A DNA stretch of 64,000 nucleotides from Tetrahymena thermophila SB210 (taxonomy: Eukaryota > Ciliophora > Oligohymenophorea > Hymenostomatida > Tetrahymenidae): NCBI RefSeq assembly GCF_000189635.1, contig NW_002475963.1:152983-216982 (forward strand), given 5' to 3'. Position 1 is the stretch's first letter; each line of letters starts with the position of its first letter. This document shows, piece by piece, positions 27,701-41,089 of this stretch. The notes below the pieces were generated by a model. It ran no database searches, was not told the origin of the DNA, and was given only the letters and a program-made list of their open reading frames with translations. The position numbers and the translations under genes were made by a program.

Positions 27701-29088
27701 TTCAATATAGTCATTAGTCTTAAATTTAATCAGAAAATATAAAGACCTCAAATTAAATGTCAAAACCATCTCTCATTATTTCTGATAGAAATATAGACAT
27801 AAATTAAGATGTAATTCATAGAAAGAGAAGTAAGCCCAAAGAAGGTAAAGAAGAAGCATTATAAATACAGTCTTTGAGAAGATGGTAATAAGAATTAGAT
27901 AAGTAGATGTATGAAAGCTATTAAGAGATATCTAAAAACAATTATGATTAAGAAAGTTAAAATATTTATGCTGATGAAGAAAGCAATAATCTGTATAGTA
28001 GTTATTAAAACATTAATTAAACTTAAGGGATAAAAACTATTAATCAATTTGAAATTCAAACTTCTGGATACTATCTTTTATAAAACAGTTAAATATTTTA
28101 ACAACCAACTAAACAACAATATAATGTATAAATGTACTAAGAGACACAAAACTAATATAAACTTGATACTAAAAAAGGCTTTCAAATGCTTTCTGTTATG
28201 AACAATAGCGAATAAAAAAAAATAAACTTAAAAAAATAAATACCAAGTTCTAAAAGTATTCCCTCACAAAACAATTTTGAATTAGATAACTAAAACTACA
28301 GAAAGCATCTTATTTATTCTTAAAATTAAATTTCTACGGAATGTGCTAAAACTCCTGAACCAGAAAGTCTTAAGGATAAAATATATTCGAATGAAAAAAT
28401 TAATTTTAAGCAGGAGGTTTAAAAAATCAATTCAAATATGTCAAACGATGAATAATAGATTCGTAGTAATTCAAATTCTTAATTTAGTATTGATTTCATT
28501 TAAGATTTAAGTCCATAATCAATTAGAAATAAACATGAAATTTCAGAGAAAAAAAAATAATAAGAAAGAAATGAGAAAATACTAATTTACAATAATAGAT
28601 GTAACACTATTTACCATGAAACTACTTAATACAAAAACAATATTGATATTATTAAACAAAAGATAAAAGAATTGATTACATGTAGCTGCCCAAGTATACT
28701 CCTAGTAGATGATAATGATTTCAATCTGTATGCCCTTGAAATTCGCTTAAAACCGTATAATATATATGTAGACAAAGCTAATAATGGATTTTTGGCACTC
28801 TAAAAAGTATAAGCAAGATACTACTCTAATCAGTGCTGTCAAAATTATTAATTGATATTTATGGACATAGACATGCCAGTTAAAAACGGTTATTAAGCTG
28901 CTTAAGAAATAAATTTATTTTTCAAATCAATAAATATGAAAAAATTATCTCCAATATCAGCTTGTACTGCTTTCGTTTCAGAAGAAGAAAAGAGGAAAGC
29001 TTTTGAATCTGGTATGTAATATTACATTACAAAACCAGTTGATAGCTAAAAGTTAGAAGATGTTTTGCTTAAAGTATTTAAAATATGA
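24715..29088 (+). CDS. Large membrane hybrid histidine kinase with C-terminal receiver
   Basis: A single intronless frame of 1457 residues from ATG 24715 to TGA 29086-29088. About five or six membrane segments lie in the first ~210 residues. A ~400-residue S/N/Q-rich region follows. His666 lies in a canonical SLSHELRTPLN box. The ATPase domain has an N box (FKQVFLNILSNAVKFTE), G1 (QDTGCGI) and G2 (GAGLGLSIS), with a low-complexity insert between G1 and G2. A ~400-residue Q/S/K-rich linker leads to the receiver: Asp1332/Asp1333, phosphoacceptor Asp1384 (FMDIDMP), Thr1418 and Lys1440. The role is sensing an unknown signal at a membrane and starting a His-to-Asp phosphorelay. It is related to the kinase at 14799 but is longer, has the standard H box and lacks introns. 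Confidence 0.94.
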
Positions 29089-29732
29089 AATTTTCCAAAT
29101 TGTTATTTTTTTATTGTAAAAAAATAATCTCAGTATTTTTAACTTTTTATGAAATGGAAATAGTTTAAAAATAACTATTAGCTCAATCAGTTAGTTCATA
29201 ACTAAAAGTTTAAAAATATAACAAAGTTTATTAAAATATTAAATATTCTTATATCATTTCTTCATTGATTTATTTATTTATTTATTAATTTTTAAGCATT
29301 TTAAATTTATTATTACAATACTGAAAAGATGCAATTTTCTAAATTAAAGATTATATTAGATGACTACCCTACTTTTATTTTATAAATTTAGATCAATTTT
29401 GATACTCAAATAAGTTTTATTATTAGTTTATATAATTAAAAATAATCTTTTTTCTTTAATTTAATAAATTAATATAAGCAATATCTATCTCAAAGAAAAG
29501 AAAATAAAATTTTTAAATATTTCTTTACAATTAAAAAGAGTTTTTAGTTGAATAATATCAAATATGATAGATAAATACGTTTTTTTTACATTTCTCTTTA
29601 AATTGAATTAAAAAAATACATTAATAAATATGTTTTTGTGTCTATTTTTTTATATTTAATATTTTTTGTTTACTTTTATTTTACTTCAATTAAAAATCTC
29701 TAAAAATTCTTAACACTAATTTAGTTAGAAAT
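29089..29732. other. AT-rich region between convergent genes
   Basis: The 3' flanks of the kinase and the flavin oxidoreductase. No coding frame or RNA gene is seen. Confidence 0.5.
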
Positions 29733-30922
29733 TCATTTTTAGTTGTTTTCTTTATAAGGTAAATAATCTGTGTAGCCTTTGGCTCCACCGTAAAACCATG
29801 TGTTCATATCAGTATGATAATTAATTTCATAATTATTTTATATTCTTATAGGTAAATCAGGGTTTGAAATAGATAAAGTGCCTAAAGACACAGCATGGCA
29901 AATATTTTGAGAAATCAGCTCTTTGGCTTCTTACAAAGTTACTCCGTCATTGCAGATAATATTACCTTAGTAGAATTTCCTTAAATCTCTAAAAAAATCA
30001 GGAATAAGTTCTCTTGGATGCTTTCTTGGAGAGTCATTATTTGAAACAGTTGTTTCATATGGATTATCCCTCTTTAATTCAACAAATGCTAACTCTCTTT
30101 TATCTAGCTCTGATAAGACATATCTCATAAGCTCTAAAGGATTTGAGTCATACATATCATTAAAACGATCATTTGGTGATAATCTTATTGCAACTCTTCC
30201 TGCTGTAAAAACATCAATTAACTAATCAATTATTTCTAACAAAAATCTGCATCTATTTTCTATTGAACCACCATATTCATCTGTTCTTTTATTGCTTTCA
30301 TCTCTTAAAAACTAGTCAACTAAATATCCATTTGCAGCATGAAGTTAAATAAAATCAAACCCTGCTTATTTAGAGAGCTCTGCACTCTTCCTAAATTATT
30401 AAACTATTTCTTTTATTTCATTTATGCTTAACTCCTTAGGAATTTTATATTCTTCATTAGAAATCAAATCTTTTCCTCTAATTGCTATAGGACTTGGGGC
30501 CACTGGAGTTTCTCCATTTATCTGACTTGAAACGCATGATCTACCACAATGGAAAACTTAAATACCAATTAAACCTTCTTATTCATGAGTTTATTAAACA
30601 ACCTTTTTCCATCCTTCCATTTGCTCTTGATTGTATATATTTCCTGCACCTATATGATATGTTAAATAGCTACTTTTTTATTGATATTTTTATAGTTTGT
30701 TTTACCTGGAAAACAATTTGAAAGAGGAGAAACCGAACTTGATTCAGTAATAATCAATCCGTAGGATGATCTCATAGAATAATACTTAGCCATTAAGTCA
30801 TTAGGAATTCCAGATATATCTGTCCTCATTCTTGTTAATGGGGCTACTATTAATCTATTTTTTAGCTATAATTTTCCAAAGTCTACTGGCTACAATAAAA
30901 TTGAAAAGTCTTCTTTATTCAT
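29733..30922 (-). CDS. NADH:flavin oxidoreductase / Old Yellow Enzyme family
   Basis: Two exons (30922-30706 and 30649-29733) separated by a 56-bp GT...AG intron encode 377 residues; the intron splits a Gly codon and restores the family's F-P-G / G-x-I-Y reading. Family landmarks appear in order: KNRLIVAPLTRMRTD near residue 22, IITESSSVSP, EQMEGWKKV, GETPVAPSPI, then the active-site region QLHAANGYLVDQFLRD containing the His-x-x-Asn pair that binds the substrate carbonyl, followed by RTDEYGGSIENR with the conserved Tyr. Such enzymes bind FMN in a TIM barrel and use NAD(P)H to reduce the C=C bond of unsaturated carbonyl compounds. The length fits the family. The physiological substrate is unknown. 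It stands alone. Confidence 0.93.
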
Positions 30923-31757
30923 TTTTAAGATTTAAAAATTGATTTTTTAGTGAATTTATTAATTTTTTTGTTCTAAAAATCTTTTATATGTTTGTTTACA
31001 TTTTAAAATTTAATTTCTTCTAATCTAATAAAGTTAAGCCAAAATTTACTTACAAGCTTATTAAATATACTTACAATGCTTAAGCGCAATATTAAATTGA
31101 TTAAAAAACAATGGACAATATTTTCAAAAATGTAATTATTTGTTTCAGAACATTCATAATATCTTCTAATAAAAAATAAAGAAGAATTAGAGAAAATAGA
31201 ATTACTATTATTGGTTTTTTTACTCAATATTTGTTTTTGATCTGGAAATGTTAATTTTTTATTTAATTTTAAATTATTAATGCTTGAATAAATTAATTAT
31301 TTTTGGGTTATTCATTTTCATCTTCTTTTTTATTTTTTTATGAGTTTATCCCAATTTTTTTTATGTAATTTCTAAATAAAAAACTAATTTCTATTAATAA
31401 ATTTATGAAAATAGGTAAACTATTTAGCAGAAATATAACTTAGATTATAATTATTATAAATTAAGTTGTTATGTTTTTTGGCAATATTTTGTTAAACAAT
31501 TTATAAACTTGAATTTATCAAAATGAATTATAAAATTATTTAGATTTTCAAAAAGTATTTTAAGTGTATTTTTTTTAGTTTATGAGATAGAAATAGATTT
31601 TATTTTATTCTAAGTAAATTAACTATAAAAATTAATTAATTTAACCAATATTATAAATAGATAATTACAATAAAAATTAATATTTTCATGAGTGAGATTA
31701 ATCTGAATATATAATTTAAGTTTTGCTTTAGAGATTTTATAGCATTAATGTAATTTT
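30923..31757. other. AT-rich intergenic
   Basis: 835 bp between two minus-strand genes. The short frame at 31003-31227 (-) is low-complexity and not supported as a gene. Confidence 0.5.
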
Positions 31758-34700
31758 TCAAAATTAAATTGAACTGGAAACTTTATTGCTTGTTGAAGGA
31801 TTTTCTTTTTAAATATGAGGAACTTTTTTAAGTAGCTCTGAATGCTTATTAAAATATTTGTGTAATTGTTAATGTTGTTGGATAAGCTAGAGATTTGAAT
31901 AAGGGTTATTAATACTTGATTTTGAAATGTTTTAATTAGACGATACTTTCTGTTTCATTTTTTATCTAAAATTCTGCTATTTTTATGTTGATGTTAAAGA
32001 TCCTGAGTTGCTTGATGTTGGGAACCATATTTATTTTATGTATTATTGATGATTTTCAATCTTTTAGATAACTTGTAAGTTGTTATTCAGACTAGGAGGT
32101 AGCTACTTTTCATTTGAACCACTATTTTGAACTTGATCTTAATTATTTAAATCCTAACAGCTATTTATTTTTTATTCACTTTTATTATACACACGAATGG
32201 CAGAATATCTTTTTTACTTTTGCAAATCTGTTATTGGAATATTATTTTCAAAGAAAATCAAGTGTTTTTATTATGGTATCAAATTATTGAATGCAGTATT
32301 TTAAACAGTATTTTCTATTTTCTACTTAAATAAATGCAATTTGCTATTAATTTGTTGAGGATTTTACATATTTTTTTACTATATTTAAAAATTAAACTAT
32401 TATTACTGCTACTATTTTACAGAAGAATCCTACTCACCACTCTTTAGATTTAATAAGAAAGGTTGGGATTAGCTAATCCTAGTTGATCTGAAATCCCTCA
32501 TATCATTTTATGGAGATAGTGAGGGGGATTAAGAATCAACATGAGTTCTAACAGTCTAATTTGCAAATATTCCAACTGCTGCCATTACTTGATCAGTTTT
32601 TAAATTTTCACAGCTTTTATTGTAAACTCTTTGCCTTTAAAATATAGCTTTTTAGTAATTTGTTATTTATTTATTATTTCTTGAAATTTAGGATGGAGAT
32701 TATGATAATGCTTGTATACCTTCTTTTAAAATTCTCTATTTAATAGGAGAAGCTCCATCAATTTATATTTTGCTATCCAAATCAATTAAAGAACTGTGAA
32801 ATCCTGTAGTAAAATTGTCATTTTTATTTTATCTCTTTTTAAAATAGTATTATTGGTCTTTGTACTACTCAAATTTGTATGGTTAATGCTCATTTCTTCT
32901 TCCTTTCATAGGAGAAAATTAAGAATTAAAAATTATCTTTTAATTGACTACAGGTTAGCTTTATTTTAAAATTTAACAAAATTCTGAAGTCGAATATTCT
33001 GTTTATTTGTAATTAGAAGTTGCTTATTATGGCTCATTCTATTATTCTTAATTTTAACTTTCTTTATTTGCAGTTGTGGTTTATTCTTGCTGCATATCTG
33101 GCTCTTAATTAGTAATTTTACTAAATTAGTTTTCTAAATTTTGTATTTTGTCTTAAAGTTATTCTTAGGTTTTGTGAGTGATTTGCTTTATTTTTAAATT
33201 TAACTTCTTGCTTCTTGTAGGTGAATTTTATTCCTCAAAGCTAATAATGTCTTATGATATGTCTTTTTGTTGCAAAGTTTAGCTTTATGTAGAACTTTAT
33301 TTAATCAAAGGTTGCTCGAACGATCTAAAATCTTTCTTCAATTGTGAGTTACTGCTCTTTCTAGAGTTTAAATTTGAAAGAGATTTGTTATTTTCATCGC
33401 TTGTTTGTTTTAAAGAAGTTGTATCATCCATAATTTCACAAAAACTATCTACCTTTCTTACTAGCTATGCTTCATTATTTTCTTATTCTTCAATGAATAA
33501 ATTTATTTTTGGTGCATATTTATCCAATTAATTCATCTCAACTTCTTATTCTACTTTTTTGGAATTGTTGTAGATATGAGATGCTTTTTAAGATAAGCAA
33601 GGAGATTTTGGCTAGCTTTTAGTTCTAGACAACTGTAAGCTGCAATTGGTATTTTGTGATATAGATTCTTACCCTTCTTCTTCAACATCCTCTTCAAAAT
33701 GAACCTAAATGTTATCTTAGCTCTTGCGAAGCTTAATTAGACCTCCATGCTTTGTTGAATTTAAACTATCAGTGTATTCTTAACTAGTCTATTATTATAA
33801 TTAGCTTTTTATTTATTAAGTAAGCAGCTAATGTTATTTATCTTACTAAGAAGTGTTTTTATCTAAACTACTCTTATTACATGATAGAATATTTTGAGAA
33901 TAATTTAACGAATTTTACAAAATTGAGCTTTATTAAATAATATTTTGTTATTATTCTTCTTGATGCTTCTTAAGTTATTCCTTTTACTTAATAATCTACT
34001 CATATTTTTATTTCAACAAAGGAGAACTTGATAGCATACTATTGCTTCTTTCAAAATTTTTTATCAAAAATGGTTGCTATTCTTCTTATTATTATATTTA
34101 TTCCCTTTAATCTTGTATTAAATCCATTTGAGCATTTTATTATTATTACTGAGTTTATGGTTAAAAGGTATTAAGTCTTTTTATTTAAGAGCTGAATGTA
34201 TCTATATGAGGTATTTGAATCCCCTTATAATTCCTTTACTAACTATTTAACATAGTGTTTGGAGTTGAATATTAACTTATTGGAGTATGTATTTACGATA
34301 GTTGTCTTCTTATTATTATAGGTGATGTGCACTCATCTTCAATTATTCTTTTTTAGATAGGAGAAAGTCCTCCATCTAAATTATTTGAAGAGTTTGAGAT
34401 TAAAACAGTTTAAGACATTTTAGATTTTCTTTTAAATTATGAAGAAGGTACTTAAAGTAAATTCTTTTACTGAGATTGCTCATCTTCTTACCCAGAAAAG
34501 CTAAAAAGATTTTTAAAAGTTTCATTAATATTCTTTTAACTAGCAATTTAATCTCTCCATGGAGTCTATGATTCAACAATAGAAGAGCTTTTTTTCAAAG
34601 TCATTTCCTTGTATTATTATTATTCTATTTTGTCTAGCTCGATTATTGTTTTTGTTTTGTAAATTGTAGAACCAAGTTTTATCAAAGAATTTTTTTCCTC

Positions 34701-36536
34701 AATGGAAGTACTATTTAAGGCATTCAAATTAGAAGTACTTTGCATTAAGCTAGATTACATTTTAGTCGGAGTGAGATTTTCTTTTTTTCTAATGATGCTT
34801 GGAGATTAATTCTCATTATCATTCATGGAAGCAGAGAAATCAAATATAGAAGAATGTTAATTTTTTTTTGTTGGTGACTCAATTTTATTAATTGCAATAT
34901 GAATCTACTGCTTGTGCTTTTACTCTGCTCTATCATCGTACAAATAATTTTAATAATCTGCAATCGAACCTTTTATTTTTTATATTTTGTCTTGCATGTA
35001 TTTATTCTTCTAAACAAGTCTTGTCTCTAAATATTATCTCGCACCTTCTTCTGATAATATTCTTAATTCAAAATCTCTTTTTTTAACTACTATGCATTCT
35101 CCTTTGGCAGACTAGCACAAGGCACTGTATGTTCTATTTTTTTGTTTGTTCATAATATCTTCCTCACCAAACATTTCATTTTAAACTAAAACTGCAAGCT
35201 TGAATTTAAAATAAAAATTAGTATTTAAATAACCATTAAAATATTTGATTGAATAATTAATTTTCAGCTATAAGCAAATTATGTTCACTAAAAATTAGAA
35301 ATTAACTGGTAACCAAAACAAAGTTTATATCCACATAATTTAAATGTAAAATAAATAAATATACTTGGATTTTTGGAAAAAAATATAATAAACAAAAGTA
35401 ATCATACTGGAATTTGCTTCTTTTTGGCTGCTCCCTCTTTTTTTAAATGATTTATAACCACAGTTTACTTAAATCCAAATTCATCTTCTTCTTCATTTTT
35501 GTCAAAAGCTTTTTGCAGCTTAAATAAAATAAATATTTTACATATGCCAAATGCTTTTGATTTTTATAGAAAATATATAAATAAATATTAATTACAACAA
35601 ATTCTCCTTCAGTAACTATATAAATATTTGCTGGTTCATCTCCTTCATTAAAAATCTTTTCGTTTTTAGAGTATTTAATTCTAAAAGAATTCAGATATAT
35701 GTGCTTAATAAGATTGTGATTCCATCCCTCAAAAAAGGGTAGCTTCGCAAAGAAACCCATCTCCTTAAATAATCTTTCTTCTTCTTTTTGCTTTAATATT
35801 AGTATAAAAGATAATTTATCAAGAGTCATGAAGTGTGAGTCTTAGTGGCATATAATGGTGGCTAGTCTTGGTTTATTATTTAAAAGCGCCAATTCACCAA
35901 AAGAAAAACCTGAATCAAGCTCTTTTACACAAGTAAGTTAAAGAGGATTATTTTTATTTTCCTCTTATTCCTCATCTCCAGTTTTGACTGGCTTTGGTAA
36001 TCTTATATATATCCCAACTTTGCCTTTGAGTGTCAAATAGAATTTATCACCTACTGTATCTATAATTTTAAAATAGAATATTTGCAAATCATTATAAACA
36101 AATATATCTTTGTAACTTAAAAATTTGCATATCTTATTTAAAATGATTACCTATGTGAAAAACAGCCTCTCCCTTCTTAATAAAGCAATATTTCATATAT
36201 TTTGCACACTAAATGTGAACTAATATTTTATTTAGAAAATAATAATTATGATTTACTAGCAATACTTTATCAAAATACCATCTTTATATCCCTCTTCCTA
36301 GTATTTCTTAAAGAAAGAAATATCTTTTATTTCATTTGAAAGCTAAAGGATATCCCTGACATTTCTCCTTTAAGGGTCTTTCTCTAACAAATCTTTTATA
36401 AACTTAAATTTAAAAAAATTTTATGCGTGTGCTAGCGTATTAAACTTTATTCATAGATAATGCTAAAAGCAAAAATACATAGATAAAAAATCACCTCGAT
36501 ATCAATATCCTTGTCTTAAGAGTCGGCTTTTTTCAT
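31758..36536 (-). CDS. Protein with two cyclic-nucleotide-binding domains and a long Q/S-rich tail
   Basis: Six exons (36536-36495, 36402-36279, 36219-36151, 36059-35596, 35518-35408, 35198-31758) give 1416 residues with matching phases; introns are 92, 59, 91, 77 and 209 bp. Residues ~50-190 form the first cNMP domain (FIKKGEAVFHI, YLTLKGKVGIYI) with a phosphate-binding cassette FGELALLNNKPRLATI, including the key Glu and Arg. A second domain follows (GFFAKLPFFEG, IFNEGDEPANIYIVTEGEFV) with cassette FGEEDIMNKQKNRTYSALC, again with Glu and Arg. Both look able to bind a nucleotide. The last exon encodes about 1000 residues of Q/S/N-rich, probably disordered sequence. No kinase, channel or exchange-factor domain is seen, so it is more likely a regulator or scaffold responding to cAMP/cGMP than an enzyme. 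It overlaps no neighbour. Confidence 0.9.
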
Positions 36537-38145
36537 TTAAGCTAAGATATTAACTCAGAAATAAAACACTAGATTCTAACTTTAGTAAATAAATTATTAG
36601 ATATTTGCTATGAATCAGACAGCTTTTTAAACTTTTTTGCGATGCTTTATACTTTTGTTAAAAGAAACTATCAATTTATTAGCTCTTTAGTTTTTAATTC
36701 TAATTATATAGATATTTTTAAAGGCCTATTTAATATTGAGATTTAGTTTATGTTTATTTATAGTAAATGAGATAGCTATCTTAAAGTGTTATAGTTAAAT
36801 AAAGACCAAACAATTCATAATAAATATTTTTATGGAGTTCTATAAGCACCTAACATTTCAAAATTGATGGGCATATTTTAATTTAATTTTAGAGACTAGT
36901 TTTTGTTGTGGTCGTTTACAAAAATCTAAATTTATTACAATAAAGTGTAATTTTTTAGTACATATCTACTATTCCATTTTTTAAATATTTATTTATGATA
37001 AATTAAAATTAATTACATTTTAAACTTTAATTTAATCACTTAATTAATCTTAAATAATCCATTTTTTTAATAAATTCATATTGTTTAGTTTAATAATTAA
37101 TTGAGAATATTTTTAGATACTTACTTGGTTATTCTTATAAATATTCAATATATTTTTAATTAAAATATTGTAAAAGATACAATAATTTATGTATCTTCTT
37201 TTTGATTAAGAATACTGTCCAAACTGTAAATTGAAATCATTTCTGACAATTTTGATCAAACTTAAAGAATTTTAATCCAAACAAGCTAAAAGGACTTTTT
37301 AAAAAAAATTTAAAAGATTTTTTTCAATCATACTGTGATAGTTATTTATTTATTCAATTAATAAAGACATTTATGATCATAATCAAATTTATTTTTATAT
37401 ACCTTTAAATTTTGAAAGTTCTAACAACTACTTCATTACTTATTTAATATATAGAGTAGATATTAATTTATTTCCAAATAATTTATTTACTCGTTTTTTT
37501 ATCTTTTTGCTTATGTAATAAAGGAAAAAATAAATTTAAGAAATATTTTAATATTTGTAATTTTAATTTTATATCACATTTTTTTTCTAATTATCAAAAT
37601 ATTTTTGTACATTTTAAAAATTTAGTTATAAACAACTTTTCTTAGATGCTTTGTGTTGATAGATGTTGAGTTCTTGATACAAAATGTTATGATGAATTTT
37701 GTACAAAAAATTTCATAAATACTGATTGGAAACTGATTTTAAAAAACTCTGAATTTCTTAAATATTGATTCGAAATAGATCATTTATATGTAAAATACTA
37801 TAATATTAAAGAACTCAAAAACTGTCTGGTTATTAAGAGACAAAAATGAGAGGATATATGCATACAAAAGAATTTAAATAGAAAATAAGTAAGTTTATTT
37901 ATATTTATCAGCTTGAATTTAATATAGAAAATTAACACATTATTTAAAATAGAAGAAAAAGATTCTATATTTGATAAAAAATACAATTCAAGTAAAATAA
38001 CATAATTTTTTAATTTTTTGTCTATTTGAAATTCATCATTCTAAATATTCTTAATTATCTCCTCAAAAAATTTAAATTTTTATAATTAAAAATAAATAAT
38101 AAAATTATAAATAAATACTCAGCTAAAATTAATTGTATTAAATAA
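36537..38145. other. Divergent promoter region, AT-rich
   Basis: 1.6 kb between divergent genes. The frame at 37798-37986 (-) is low-complexity and not supported. No named regulatory motif is seen. Confidence 0.5.
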
Positions 38146-38655
38146 ATGGGATGCATTTAATCAGAAAACATTTTATAAACTGATATTAACTCTCATAAGT
38201 GCTGTAAATCTGAAATTGCTTAACTAATTAATGAGTAATACGACTTAATTTTAGCAGACTTACAAAATTGCAGAAAGGAAATTCAATAGAAAACTGGCAT
38301 TGAGATGAATGATCACATTTTGGGATATTATTAACATGATTTAAAAGCTCTCTCTAGCTATATAACAAAAAAATAACCAATTTAAAACATTTCTAATGAA
38401 ATGTAAACTATAATTCAAAAATTAAAATAAATTTCTTAAAAATATATCAGAATTAAAAAATAGTTTGATTACTATTTTGATTCAAATGAGTAACACTATC
38501 ATTATTACTTATCTTTATAATGGAAAGATTAAGTTTTATCTAAATATTTCTAATACAATACATTAACTCAACCAGAATCTTCATTAACAGAGACATCTTT
38601 TAGTTTATTTTCTACATCAAATTCTATTGAACGAGCATCATTAACAAATATGTGA
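38146..38655 (+). CDS. Small MGC-start protein, predicted lipid-anchored
   Basis: A 169-residue frame from ATG 38146 to TGA 38653-38655. It begins MGCIQSENIL: Gly2 with Ser6 fits an N-myristoylation signal and Cys3 is a likely palmitoylation site. The middle is helical and possibly coiled coil (LINEQYDLILADLQNCRKEI, IIQKLKQISQKYIRIKKQF), followed by a Y/H-rich stretch and a Ser-rich tail. No enzymatic domain is recognised. It shares only the anchor motif, not obvious full-length similarity, with the protein at 6110. Function unknown. Confidence 0.72.
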
Positions 38656-39226
38656 ATTAATACTCAATAAAAATTAACCATTAATCATTCCTCTTATCCT
38701 TATTCTCTTATTTATTCTAAAACTTTATATAAATTTTCTTAAAAGTTTTTACAGTTATGTTCTTTTTTAAATTAAAAAAACCATTTAAAATAAAATAGTA
38801 TTATTGTATATGTGTCTATAATTATTCCTTTTTATTATTATCCTCTTGCTTACTATGCCTATTTAAATAGGTTATCTTAAAAATGATTAAAACTAATTCA
38901 TATTAAAATTATAAATATTTTTGAAAATAAAATAGTATTGTATTTTTGTCTGTCTATGTGTCTTTTTGTATTTAAAATATTTTATAAATAATATCAATTA
39001 ATTTTTTAATTTTATTAAAAATAAATTATTAGTTAAATACTGGATATAAATTTAAAGAATATGAATCTTCGATTTCTTATGTATATCACACACAATACTA
39101 AATAAAATTAAAGGAAGTTTTTAAGAAATATAATTTATTATTAATAATAGTTTGCAAATTAAAAATAGAAAGAAAGAATATAAGCATATAAGTTAATTGA
39201 TGTAATTTTTACTTGAAAATTTGTAC

Positions 39227-39255
39227 TAATTAATTAATTAATTAATTAATTAATT
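39227..39255. repeat. (TAAT)n microsatellite
   Basis: About seven perfect self-complementary TTAA/TAAT units. Confidence 0.85.
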
Positions 39256-39340
39256 GTCCTATTGTTTGATATATTTAATAAAGATGTTTATATGTTAACT
39301 ATATGGAATATGTTAGGGTATTTTTATATTTTAGAGAATG

Positions 39341-39365
39341 ATTATTATTATTATTATTATTATTT
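39341..39365. repeat. (ATT)n microsatellite
   Basis: About eight perfect ATT units, about 40 bp downstream of the stop codon of the minus-strand gene ending at 39404. Confidence 0.85.
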
Positions 39366-39403
39366 TAGAATAAGTTATTAGTAAGCTTGTATAATTTTTA
39401 TTT

Positions 39404-41089
39404 TCAGAAGAAGATATCAACATATTCACACCTCCTTAGAGGTTTCTTTGAGCTTATTCTCTCACCATACACATCTTTATAATATTTTTCTAAGAAACTC
39501 TATGAATCTTTTGAATAGTAAAAATCAGCTTCATCATCATTTTTTTGATCAGGAAGCCTTTTTTCTCTGCTTGACCTTTGCTACTTAATTATTTATTCTT
39601 AAGCTTTATCAAGATTAAGATTGTAAACTATCATAAAATCAGAAAGCTGAGACTTAAAATTATTTTTTTAGTCAAAATCATAGGATAGATTGTGAAACTC
39701 TACTGAAAAAGGGACATTGTTCAGTATTATATTATCAAATGTAAAGAATTACTGCTTGCCTTTTATAATAATAGGATCTTTGGGTATACTCCAAGGCAAT
39801 GTCAAACAAGTTTTAAAAAGTGTTCTTATCTTTTCATGATATAAGAAATACTCAAGCAAACCATTTCTTAAGATTTGCTATTTTTTTTCTTGGATTGATA
39901 ATCCTACAACTTCACAAAAGCCCTTAGAAAAACCATAATAGGCTACTTACGGGGAGCCAAAGTTTTCCCAGTTAACTTAGTACGTTTTAAAATAAAAATT
40001 TTTGCGAGGATCTTTTCCTAAGAGGATTCTCTACTTTTCTTCCATACTAGCCTATGTCCTTTATTACAGGAACTCAGGTGAGAAATTTAATTTTACATCT
40101 TACGCGTCTATAATTATGTTTTAAATTTTATCATAATAGGCTTTAATACTCAAGGCTAGTTCGTGAAGACGCTAGCTGCCTTTACTTTCTAATAAATTAA
40201 TTAAATAGTTGTGATTAAAAGAACAGTCCGAATAGCTGGCTAAAGAGCAATCAATCATCGTTCCATTTCTAAATGTTTTGATATCTGTTACTTTTTTAAA
40301 ATAATTATAGGAGCACAATCTTTTGAGTTGTTTATTCCCTTCATTTTCTTTCAGAAATGAATCTAAAGAAAACGGAATATCGCAATAAAGACTTTCACCT
40401 AACATATCTTAATGATTAAAGCTAATTACTTTAAAGCACGCTACTAGTAAATTATCTTGATTTAAGTTTGAGATTTATCTTTAATTTTCATCAGAATTTA
40501 CTTTATTTTCATTATCCTCATCATTATCTTATGCTTTGTTTTGCTCATTTTTCTATAGAATATTAGACGTTTTGTCTATATTTTTGAGTATCAGCTCATT
40601 AGTTTAAAATTTTTGTTGCTCTATGTAAAAATTTTCAGTATTTATTATTTAATCATTTCTTAAAGTGACCTTCTAATATACTATATTAGGTTTTTCCTTT
40701 TATTTACATGCATCAAAAGTCTTTTCTTCCAAATTTTAAGTCAGCAACGAATATTTTTAAGATGATGTGTCTATACTGCTAGATAAAGATGTAATTTGAG
40801 TTTAAGAAGTTGACTTCAATGATGAGTGTTCAGAATATTAATCCCAATAATTTTCATTGATTAAACATTGAGCGCTCTCTTCTAAACCATTTTAGGTCTA
40901 TATTAAGCAAGCAGAAGGATTTTAATATGATTTAAATTAATCGTATCGAATAGCTTGATCATAGATTTTATCATTAATTAAAGGAATGTCAATCAATTTA
41001 TCAGATTTCATTTGCAAATTATTTTGTAAAACATTATTTTATTAGTTTAAAGAATTGCTTAAATGGGTTTGATACTATTCATATTCCAT
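39404..41089 (-). CDS. Unknown protein with a possible PAS-like region
   Basis: An intronless 561-residue frame from ATG 41087-41089 to TGA 39404-39406. The first ~250 residues are S/N/Q/E-rich and probably disordered. The second half is globular. Residues ~350-460 contain LLGKDPRKNFYF, WENFGSPQVAYYGFSKGFCE and VVGLSIQEKKQQILRNG, a pattern resembling the early strands and helices of a PAS fold (statement about being at or on a level, then a helix and a turn). The C-terminus is charged (QQRSSREKRLPDQ) and ends ...YVDIFF. No DNA-binding or kinase domain is seen. The PAS comparison is a weak visual impression; the existence of the gene is much better supported than its family. Confidence 0.7.

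Larger units (their letters stand above)
38656..39403. other. AT-rich region between convergent genes, with microsatellites
   Basis: The 3' flanks of two genes. It holds a TAAT repeat at ~39227-39255 and an ATT repeat at ~39341-39365. No gene is seen. Confidence 0.5.

Noticed and set aside
31003..31227. 74-codon - strand frame
   Set aside because: Low-complexity N/S/I-rich product in the spacer between two genes; no coding bias.
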